Shown here one piece after another: positions 7,132 to 14,279 of a stretch of 16,647 bases of DNA. A model generated the notes under the pieces. It saw only the letters and a list, made by a program, of their open reading frames with translations. It searched no databases and was not told the origin of the DNA. Made by a program: the position numbers and the translations under genes. The stretch comes from Amoeboradix gromovi (lineage: Eukaryota > Sanchytriomycota > Sanchytriomycetes > Sanchytriales > Sanchytriaceae): contig JADGIF010000157.1 of the NCBI GenBank assembly GCA_018985225.1, positions 1 to 16,647 of the forward strand, written 5' to 3'. Every line of letters begins with the position of its first letter. The stretch's first letter is position 1.

Positions 7132-7961
7132 ATGGCTAAAAGACAACAACCTTTGTCCTATACAAAACACAAAAAAAAGAAATTAGACAGTGAAAACACT
7201 GAAGAGGGTCCTTCTACTGTTAAAATGAAGCTAACACACTAAAAAACTAGGATTAGAGATACATTTCGTCGTCTTCATCACATAGAGCTTCAATTTCTTC
7301 TCTTTTGGAATTGGGTTTTAGAAACCAACAACTACCAAATGATTTTAAACCTTCTCAAGACCATGTTACTAGATTACAAGTTTGTTTACTCAAGACTTAA
7401 TATTTTCAAAATTAGTAAACCGAGGAGCAGCTTAAAGGTGAACTTGTTCAAGAGCAACCCATGCCTGTATTTAATACAGACCTAAACCATATGATGGCAG
7501 ATTATGACTTGAAATCCTGCCGTAAAAAAGTCTTCAAAAACAATCTGGTCCAGGTAAAAGACCCTGTTACTTTGGGGTGATGCTCAGTTCAAGATCAACT
7601 TTAAAAAGAATAATTGTAGTCCTTGTCATAATATTGGAGACTTCTTTCTAAGACCTCGAAAATCTAAAGTGGACTTTGCTCTAGTCAATGAAGATTACGC
7701 ATCCAAGCATTGTAGTGTTTGCAAGTCTTTTATTGACAAAGGATATGATACAAACGAAACTGTTAATAAACGGTAAAACAGGAAAAGTTCGTCTAAGAAA
7801 ATGCACCTTTTGCTCAGACGCCTTTAGGCCTTGTTATTTTGAACAAGATACTTTCTTCTAGTTTTAACTTAAAAAGAGGAATAGATTTATTAAATAACAA
7901 TCTTTTCTCCGTATGGGGTACCTCCTTAAAAATAACAGTCTAGTTTTACAGAGTGTATCCC
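7132..7961 (+). pseudogene. Family B Fanzor-like pseudogene, longest copy
   Basis: The ATG at 7132 opens MAKRQQPLSYTKHKKKK, the same leader as the 103-codon ORF at 4270. After 39 codons a stop breaks it. From 7573 a frame reads WGDAQFKINFKKNN, then VDFALVNEDYASKHCSVCKS. This parallels the fungal Fanzor-type pattern WGxGxF, xVNEYxTSKxCSxC. After a frameshift, VRLRKCTFC (second cysteine pair at 7802) and PCYFEQD, two stops and LKRGIDLLNN follow, closing with SPYGVPP in one frame. Multiple stops and frameshifts disable it. No RuvC-I aspartate motif (DPG-like) is visible, so the copy is also internally deleted relative to a full nuclease. The hairpin end lies at 7928-7961. CTTATAAATA at 7101 is a TATA-like block upstream. 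Confidence 0.6.
7928..7961 (+). repeat. Family B element 3' end of the 7132 copy
   Basis: AAAAATAACAGTCTAGTTTT followed by ACAGAGTGTATCCC corresponds to the hairpin end of the other copies, with weakened base pairing in the arms. Confidence 0.5.
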
Positions 7962-8234
7962 ATATGAGACATCAAGTTTACACTTAAGTCAAATAATTCA
8001 ATAATGTCTGGAATAGTATATTCGGATACTTTAGCCGATAATGTATCATATACAAAAAGCTGAAAAGTCTTCCGTTAATTGAATAGAACATTATATTCAT
8101 AACGCCAGCCATATCAATCCAATTTTCCTTTTCCTATAGTTCTTTAATTGAACAAATACATGATACTCAGTTCTTCTGATCTCTAGAGATTGTACCCAAC
8201 TCACCACAGTCAGTGCTTGTCATATCTAAATGTA
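7962..8234. other. Spacer between family B and family A relics
   Basis: I see no gene or repeat. The right part may be the decayed upstream portion of family A copy 4. Confidence 0.3.
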
Positions 8235-8600
8235 TAATCAAGCGACATAGAATATACTTTTACTCCCGAAATAGTGTCAAGAGATTATCGTCTAAAGAAA
8301 GGAAAAAACATCGGTGATTGTGATGGAGAATTCACTAGTCAAGCACGTACTTCATGCGGCACTCTGAAGAACCAATTTGAGAAAAATACATGTACAAACT
8401 GTCGTTACAATTAGGTAGAAACTATGTAACAACAAACTTGTAAAGTTCCGTCTTAGGTAGTGGAATGGAGAGCAAGCACCCATGCGAAGCGACAGCGCTG
8501 CTAGTTTCTTTCTGTAAATTAATGATTTTCTCGGAAACCAGGATTCTTAGCGAGCAGCTTAGTACAACTACCATTCTCTTCTGATTTGGATCCCTAATCA
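8235..8600 (+). pseudogene. Fanzor relic, family A copy 4
   Basis: From 8316 the frame reads DCDGEFTSQARTSCGTLKNQ, then FEKNTCTNCRYN and a stop. This is the family A zinc-finger block: CNESFTSRTCTRCGSLKTP in copy 3. The first cysteine of the first pair has become arginine, while the second pair CTNC at 8391-8402 is intact. After the stop, GAAACTATGTAACAACAAAC sits where copy 3 has GAGATCACATGGCAGCAAGG (coding RDHMAAR), so the RuvC-III motif is destroyed. The shared tail with GCTGCTAGTTTCTTTCTGT and TTTTCTCGGAAACCAGGA runs to about 8580. A 64-codon minus-strand frame at 8422-8616 is only the antisense of this tail. Confidence 0.62.
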
Positions 8601-8714
8601 TACGATATTCAAACATTTTAATGGCGCTGTTATATCTGTTTTAAATATATGAAATGAAATGTTCTATTATTTCACAGAAATCTCACTCGTAACAGGAGAA
8701 GTTATTCAAGATTA

Positions 8715-10028
8715 ATGACTATTTCCCATCAAAACAGACAAGGTTTACAGTCAGATCTTGCGGTTAAGGTGCATTGTGATAATTGTGCCAAGAATGTGAG
8801 TAATATTGTTAGAATAAAATGTGCTGAATGTCAAGATTTTGATTTATGCGTAGAATGCTTCAGCCAAGGAGTAGAGACCCAACTCCACAAAAATAACCAT
8901 GATTACCATATTTGTGATCCCTTAGCATTTCCAATTTTTCAAAGACACTGGAGCGCGAGTGAAGAGCTACTTTTGTTAGAAGCAATAAACGAAAAAGGCA
9001 TGGGCAATTTTAGTGATATATCAGTGTATTTGGGTAGCAAATCTATTCAAGAATGTAAGGATCACTATTACGAGGTCTATGTCGATAGCGATTATTTTCC
9101 TGTGCCTAATCTGAACAAAATGCTTAAAGATATCAAACCCATTCCATATAGAGAGGAAGATCATAAAGAAATAGCTCAAGAACTAATAAACAAACCAACA
9201 CCTTCTGTTCCAGCGAATCATGATGTTGGCGGCTACCTTGCAGGTAGATTTGAATTCGACGCTGAATACGACGCTGAAGCTGAAAATGTCATCAAGGATT
9301 TAGAAATCCTTCCTGATGATAGCGACGAAGAGAGAAGACTAAAAATAACTCTAATGGATATTTATCAAAAGTCGTTAGACTTAAAATATAGTCGTAGAAT
9401 GTTAATGTTAGAAAGAGGATTGCATGATTACAAGGCTAACTCGGCCATCGAACGAAAGAGGACCGCAGAAGAGAGGGTATTGCATAACCAAATTAAGCCG
9501 TTTCATAGATTAATGACGAAACAAGACACAGAAATATTTCTTGACGGCTTGGATCGATCTTTTAAAATGAAGCAACTCATTGATGAACTTAATGCGCATA
9601 GAAGACACAAAATATACTTTTTCCATACCCTCGAAGAGAAGAAAAAGAAAAAGGAGGACATAGCTAAACAAGTGACTAGTATACCGTCATCAGCTGTGTT
9701 GACTATGAACGCGCCGGTAGAAGACAGACCGCCTAGCTTAGATACTGCTGTAACTATTCAAAGCACTTCGCAAAATAGGCCTGCATTTGACGTAACAACA
9801 TCCGAAAATGCTAATTTGCTGGATGCGTCTGAACTAAGTGCGTGTGGGACTTTAAGGATATTACCGAAACATTACTTAATATTGAAGCATTCCATACTAA
9901 GCTACAAAGAACCGATTACTCTGAAATCGATGATAGAAGTATTGAAACTGCCGGAATTTATAGCCACTGGATTATTCGAATTCTGGAAATCATCTGGAAT
10001 CATAAAAGACAAAATGGAGGTTGAATAA
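8715..10028 (+). CDS. ADA2: Transcriptional adaptor ADA2 (SAGA complex)
   Basis: This 437-residue protein should bridge the Gcn5 acetyltransferase and Ada3 in the SAGA/ADA coactivator, raising Gcn5 activity on nucleosomes. A ZZ zinc finger occupies about 18-65 (CDNC, CAEC, CVEC, then two His in HKNNHDYH). A SANT domain follows at about 76-122 (HWSASEELLLLEAINEKGMG to ECKDHYYEVYV). A helical, basic middle segment (RRMLMLERGLHDYK) matches the Ada2 core. A SWIRM domain ends the protein (about 352-433, RILPKHYLILKHSILSYKEP to FEFWKSSGIIKD). The start ATG is the first in frame and fits the family N-terminus. Length equals yeast Ada2 (434). It lies 84 bp upstream of the transporter in the same direction. 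AATAAA overlaps its stop at 10024-10029. Confidence 0.95.
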   Translation: MTISHQNRQGLQSDLAVKVHCDNCAKNVSNIVRIKCAECQDFDLCVECFSQGVETQLHKNNHDYHICDPLAFPIFQRHWSASEELLLLEAINEKGMGNFSDISVYLGSKSIQECKDHYYEVYVDSDYFPVPNLNKMLKDIKPIPYREEDHKEIAQELINKPTPSVPANHDVGGYLAGRFEFDAEYDAEAENVIKDLEILPDDSDEERRLKITLMDIYQKSLDLKYSRRMLMLERGLHDYKANSAIERKRTAEERVLHNQIKPFHRLMTKQDTEIFLDGLDRSFKMKQLIDELNAHRRHKIYFFHTLEEKKKKKEDIAKQVTSIPSSAVLTMNAPVEDRPPSLDTAVTIQSTSQNRPAFDVTTSENANLLDASELSACGTLRILPKHYLILKHSILSYKEPITLKSMIEVLKLPEFIATGLFEFWKSSGIIKDKMEVE

Positions 10029-10029
10029 A
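10024..10029 (+). terminator. Poly(A) signal overlapping the ADA2 stop codon
   Basis: The last codon and stop, GAA TAA A, contain AATAAA. The arrangement GAATAAATT is the same as at the end of FCP1. Confidence 0.45.
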
Positions 10030-10112
10030 TTAAGGTATGATCTGCTTTACTATTAAAACTACAATGTAAAAAATAAATTGGTATCAGTTGAAACACTGTT
10101 TTTGTCATTTTC

Positions 10113-11092
10113 ATGATTGATATGAAATATATTTCGTTGATCACTTTGGTCCTTCAAAACTCAATGCTAGTGTTAATACTGAGATACTCTAGGATTGCAA
10201 GTGACTACTTATCAACTACCGCTGTGTTACTGTGTGAAGTATCAAAATTGATCATGTCTTTATTGATTTATTTGAATGAAGATGATGGAAAAGGACAATC
10301 CACATTAGGAAAACTACAGGATATATTACATCCTAGACACCAGAGCTGGAAACTGGCAATCCCGGCTACGTTATACGCAATTCAGAACAATTTACAATAT
10401 GTAGCCGCTTCAAATCTAAGCGCAGCCTCTTTCCAGGTTACGTACCAACTGAAGATACTGGCAACCGCTCTGTGCTCAGTTTGGCTATTAAGTAGGCAAT
10501 TATCTGTAAAAAAATGGATTGCGTTAGTCATTTTAACTGTGGGAGTTGCCTGTGTTCAATTTAAAGGTGGAAACAGCAGCAGTGAAGAAGGCAATCCTAT
10601 TATAGGCTTTTCTGCAGTTCTAACCGCCTGTATCTTATCTGGATTAGCCGGTGTGTATTTTGAGAAAGTGTTGAAAACCAGTAAAACATCTTTGTGGATA
10701 AGAAATATCCAGCTTTCTGCTTGGTCTTTGATTCCTGCCAGTCTTGGTTGTATATTTGTGGATGGCTACACAATCAAAAATGACGGATTCTTTGTAAACT
10801 ACACTCAATGGGCCGTTTATGCCATAGCTTGTCAGGCAGTTGGAGGGTTAATAGTTGCATTGGTCGTGAAAGTAACCTTTTATTAATTTAGTATGCGGAT
10901 AATATTTTAAAAGGATTTGCCACTTCGTTATCCATAATATTAAGCAGCATAGCAAGTGTTTATTTGTTTGACTTTGAAATATCTCTGTTATTCTTTGTGG
11001 GTGCAGCTCTAGTTATTTATTCCACATATATTTACGGGTTGCCAGATAACACAAACTACTTGCCAGTAAAGAAGACTGATTTAAAGGAATAG
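10113..11092 (+). CDS. Golgi nucleotide-sugar (UDP-galactose type) transporter, two exons
   Basis: Exons 10113-10871 and 10892-11092 give 319 residues, the usual length for the SLC35A/nucleotide-sugar transporter family. These are Golgi antiporters exchanging UDP-galactose, UDP-GlcNAc or CMP-sialic acid for the nucleoside monophosphate. The N-terminus [20 protein letters not shown], the block [20 protein letters not shown] and [15 protein letters not shown] are family signatures. About ten hydrophobic segments are visible. Without splicing the frame ends at VVKVTFY. Removing the 20-nt intron gives [21 protein letters not shown], the strongly conserved family motif, and continues to [10 protein letters not shown]. 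Exact sugar specificity cannot be read from sequence by eye. Confidence 0.93.
10872..10891 (+). other. 20-nt spliceosomal intron in the transporter gene
   Basis: The intron is gtaaccttttattaatttag. It starts GTA, ends TTTAG, and has TATTAAT as a plausible branch site close to the 3' end. It is phase 0 and not a multiple of three, and retention brings an in-frame TAA. Its removal restores the conserved [12 protein letters not shown] motif exactly. Confidence 0.88.
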
Positions 11093-11513
11093 TAAATATA
11101 TCACTATCTCTAAAAATTTCAACATGCTGGTCATTCAGTAAATTATAATACTTTAATGGCTACTGTTCTTAATATTAGCCTCATAAGGCGCCCTTGTAAA
11201 AACTAGGCTAGCTAGTTTTTGAAGAAGTGCCCCATAACATTACTGCATAAAAATGCAGCTAAACAGTTCCGCTATTTTATGCTCTATTGTAAAAAACGGT
11301 GAACTCCGAGTTACCTGAGATTCTGTTATCTGAGCATTGCAGCTAAATGCATTCGCATCTCGATACCTTGGTCCGCAACTACTTTAAAGTGGATGCACTG
11401 GTATAACCATTGAAGACTAAGAGAGCTTCAAGTTATGTCCAAGTAATTAGTTGCGCAACTGAGAACTATGTTCAAAGTGATTTCTAAGTGAAATTCCTCC
11501 AAGTAAACTGGAT
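11093..11513. promoter_or_regulatory. Spacer upstream of UFD2
   Basis: It contains the family B end at 11187-11236 and a perfect 6-bp hairpin CTGCAT-AAAA-ATGCAG at 11243-11258. The remaining 250 bp before UFD2 show no recognisable gene or repeat and should hold the UFD2 promoter. Confidence 0.4.
11187..11236 (-). repeat. Family B element 3' end with perfect hairpin
   Basis: At 11198-11220 the arms AAAAACTAG and CTAGTTTTT pair perfectly around the 5-nt loop GCTAG. The following GAAGAAGTGCCCCATA matches AAAGAAGGTGCACCATA of the 3933 element, giving minus-strand orientation. No coding remains are readable beyond about 11240. Confidence 0.65.
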
Positions 11514-14267
11514 ATGGGTATTATGATGATCAAATCTTTTATTTTTTCACACATGCAGTCTGAGGATTTGACTAGCATTTTACTATCCATTGTAAGCGAA
11601 TGTCCAAGCACTGCTGGTTGGATATTCTTGAAAAGTCAGATATCTAATCTTGCGGATGTTGTTCAAGCTTCTTCGGTTTGGTTTAATTGTTTAGAAATAT
11701 CAGACGACGAAGTGTTCACAAATCTTATCGGATTGATTCTTAGTGAGCGTAATAATCAGCCGATCCCTAGACTGTCTAAATCCAACAGCCAGTTCCAATT
11801 AAATGGTACTCTGATGCCTAGTGGTAATAATTATTTCAAGCTCTTATTAAGTATATATTCTAACATTGACTCTCCAACTGTATTCATTGATCATGTGTTT
11901 AATGCATTGATTGCCATTTTGTGCGATTTACCGCATTCTAGTCTTTACGATTCCCAATTTATTTTCACTTGGAGTAATAATCAGTTCACCTGTTCCTCAA
12001 TTCACTCCTTGTTTTTGGAGCTGATAACTCATTCCTCTGTGCTGCCTATCTTAACCAATATTCCATGCTTTAACCCTAGAAACGATCCCGTCATTAATAA
12101 TACCCCAAACCAGCTTCCCACCAATACGAGTGTTCACTACGTATATGAGCACACCATTATTGGCAGCATATGCAGATTCGGTCTGCTTCCTGACTATTAC
12201 GACTCTTCTAATCTCTTTCTTAGCACTGTTTCCGCAATTTCTAACCTTCCAGCAAGTAATCATCCCATTCTGGACCCTGAACTACATGATTTAACTGACC
12301 CTCCAAACACACAGTTAGCACATCACTATCTTAGTCATTGTTACTCTGAATCAATCAATTCCAGTAAATCCCTTTTTCGCAATTCACATAATAATGTAGT
12401 CAGTGCCTTGTTTAATAGTTTTAAATTAATCTTTAAATCTAATCCTACTAACAAATCTAATTTGTTACAGTTCATAGCCTTGCTGTTAAACAATAATCAC
12501 CTTCGATGTCAAACTCAAATAAATCCACTGAATGTCAGCAGCAACAACCTTTTATCCACATTAACAAGCATTCTATGTTTATTTGTGGCCCCTTTACATG
12601 ATAAACCCAACCTAATTGACTTGCTCAACTTAAATGAGAGCCCACTTATTGACATTTCTGAAGATACCATGCTGTTTGCCAATGCAAGAGAAGAAGTATG
12701 TAACGCGACATCTGCTTTAAATAGTGCCCCGAGCTTTTCTACTTCTATATTCCTTCTTGCCAGTAATGCCCTCTGTCTATCTTTTATACAAACTACAAAG
12801 TATTATATGAATGACAAGCAATCTATCATTTCCAACAACAACCCTCTTGCTCCGCAGTTCATTCAATTTCAGTCCAAGTTAATTATTAACTCCGTCAGCA
12901 GATATCTTGCATGGGATTGTGGTTTAATGAATAATTTAACAGCTATAAGCGAGTTCTATACTCTCCAAATCAACTTGTTATCTGCTGCACTGAATGAAAA
13001 ACTAATGATCCCCGAATGGATGGTTGAGAACATAATCGACTTTCATTTATTCATCATGAGGCAGTACAAATATGACAGCATAAACTATAAGCCAGTAATA
13101 GAGTTCATGATAACCATTTCGAACTGCAATAGGCTAAAAAATCCCTGGTTGAAGAGTAAATGTGTGGAGTTGTTGTTTTTGCTATCGATGATTCCCAATG
13201 AGCCTATACTAAATCAATACATATTGCTTCCCAACATTGTTGATTTGTTACTGCCTTGCTTGATTCCTTTCTACTGCATGGTGGAACAAACAGGATTGCA
13301 TAACCAATTCTATGACAAGTTTAACATCCGCCATTACACCAGTAAGTTGATAGAGTATAGTATAGCCTATGTGCAACATATGGATAAGCTGATTGAACTG
13401 AGCAACGATGGACTATTCATCAAATTCGTAAATTTATTGATGAATGATACGACATATTTGTTAGACGAGGGATTTAGTAAACTAAAGACTATAACAGAAC
13501 TGGAGGCATCTCAGCACAATGGCGGCAATGATGATTCAGATAGCCCGCAAAATACTGAGAATGTTGAGCTGCTGGCATCCACAAAAAGGCAAGCCAAGTC
13601 CCTAATTCAGCTGGCCAACATGACTAGTCATCTATTGGACTTATTGACTGCCAAAATTAAGAAGCCGTTTCTATGTTTAGAAATTGTAGATAGGCTGGCA
13701 TCAATGGTGGATTATAATCTAGAGCTACTAGTAGGAGTCAAATGTACTACCCTCAAGGTAAAAGATCCAAAGCAGTACCAGTTCGAACCCAAAACACTAG
13801 TTATGAATCTTGCCAATGTCATAGTGCATTTGGGTCACTCTTCTGAATTTCAGAGAGCAATGGCTAATGATGCCAGGTCATTTAAAATTGCTACATTTAA
13901 AAAGGTTGGCGGAGTGTTGAAACGGACAAACATAGCATCCTCCATAATGATTGAAGAGCTAGAACAGATCGTGATTACTGTAGATGGACTGCAGCGAGAA
14001 ATGGAGATGGATAACGAGGAAGAGGATTGTCCCGATGAATTTATGGACAGCCTGATGTTCTTTTGTATGAATGATCCAGTTATCCTGCCAACAAGTAAAA
14101 ACGTAGTGGACAGAAGCACAATTACCACACATCTACTATCAGATGGACACGATCCATTTAATAGACAGCCATTGAAGATCGAGGAATGCATAGAGGATGT
14201 AGAATTAAAAAAGAAAATAATGGAATGGAGAAGAGAGCGAAGAATCAAGAGGCTTGGCAATCAGTAA
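11514..14267 (+). CDS. UFD2: Ubiquitin conjugation factor E4 (UFD2), U-box ligase
   Basis: This 917-residue protein should elongate ubiquitin chains on already ubiquitinated substrates (E4 activity), working with Cdc48/p97 in ubiquitin-fusion and ER-associated degradation. Most of the protein is the helical Ufd2 core (about 20-820). The U-box is at about 838-910: CPDEFMDSLMFFCMNDPVIL, PTSKNVVDRSTITTHLLSDG and DPFNRQPLKI. These match the E4 signature (DEFxDPLMxxxMxDPVxLPSS, DRSTIxxHLLSDxxDPFNR), with Ser replacing the usual Pro in DSLM. The size is close to yeast Ufd2 (961). The first ATG is used; an internal one at residue 14 (MQSEDL) could be the true start because the family begins near there. 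No intron is needed. It is convergent with the kinase, 10 bp between stops. Confidence 0.93.
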   Translation: MGIMMIKSFIFSHMQSEDLTSILLSIVSECPSTAGWIFLKSQISNLADVVQASSVWFNCLEISDDEVFTNLIGLILSERNNQPIPRLSKSNSQFQLNGTLMPSGNNYFKLLLSIYSNIDSPTVFIDHVFNALIAILCDLPHSSLYDSQFIFTWSNNQFTCSSIHSLFLELITHSSVLPILTNIPCFNPRNDPVINNTPNQLPTNTSVHYVYEHTIIGSICRFGLLPDYYDSSNLFLSTVSAISNLPASNHPILDPELHDLTDPPNTQLAHHYLSHCYSESINSSKSLFRNSHNNVVSALFNSFKLIFKSNPTNKSNLLQFIALLLNNNHLRCQTQINPLNVSSNNLLSTLTSILCLFVAPLHDKPNLIDLLNLNESPLIDISEDTMLFANAREEVCNATSALNSAPSFSTSIFLLASNALCLSFIQTTKYYMNDKQSIISNNNPLAPQFIQFQSKLIINSVSRYLAWDCGLMNNLTAISEFYTLQINLLSAALNEKLMIPEWMVENIIDFHLFIMRQYKYDSINYKPVIEFMITISNCNRLKNPWLKSKCVELLFLLSMIPNEPILNQYILLPNIVDLLLPCLIPFYCMVEQTGLHNQFYDKFNIRHYTSKLIEYSIAYVQHMDKLIELSNDGLFIKFVNLLMNDTTYLLDEGFSKLKTITELEASQHNGGNDDSDSPQNTENVELLASTKRQAKSLIQLANMTSHLLDLLTAKIKKPFLCLEIVDRLASMVDYNLELLVGVKCTTLKVKDPKQYQFEPKTLVMNLANVIVHLGHSSEFQRAMANDARSFKIATFKKVGGVLKRTNIASSIMIEELEQIVITVDGLQREMEMDNEEEDCPDEFMDSLMFFCMNDPVILPTSKNVVDRSTITTHLLSDGHDPFNRQPLKIEECIEDVELKKKIMEWRRERRIKRLGNQ

Positions 14268-14273
14268 ATCAGG

Positions 14274-14279
14274 TTTATT
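14274..14279 (-). terminator. Poly(A) signal overlapping the kinase stop codon
   Basis: On the minus strand the end reads TTG TAA TAAA, so AATAAA includes two bases of the spliced kinase gene's stop. It lies in the 10-bp gap between the two convergent genes and reaches to 7 bp from the UFD2 stop. Confidence 0.45.

Noticed and set aside
8422-8616. 64-codon minus-strand frame starting at an ATG before ADA2
   Set aside because: It is antisense to the family A tail, which aligns on the plus strand with three other copies.
8772-8840. A possible 17-nt intron (gtgagtaatattgttag) inside the ADA2 ZZ finger
   Set aside because: The unspliced frame reads CDNCAKNVSNIVRIKCAEC, which matches the ZZ spacing; splicing would break it.
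11243-11258. Hairpin CTGCAT-AAAA-ATGCAG as a terminator or RNA element
   Set aside because: A 6-bp stem with no U-tract or conservation between copies; insufficient to call a function.
13850-14260. 136-codon minus-strand frame inside UFD2
   Set aside because: It is the antisense shadow of the conserved U-box region.
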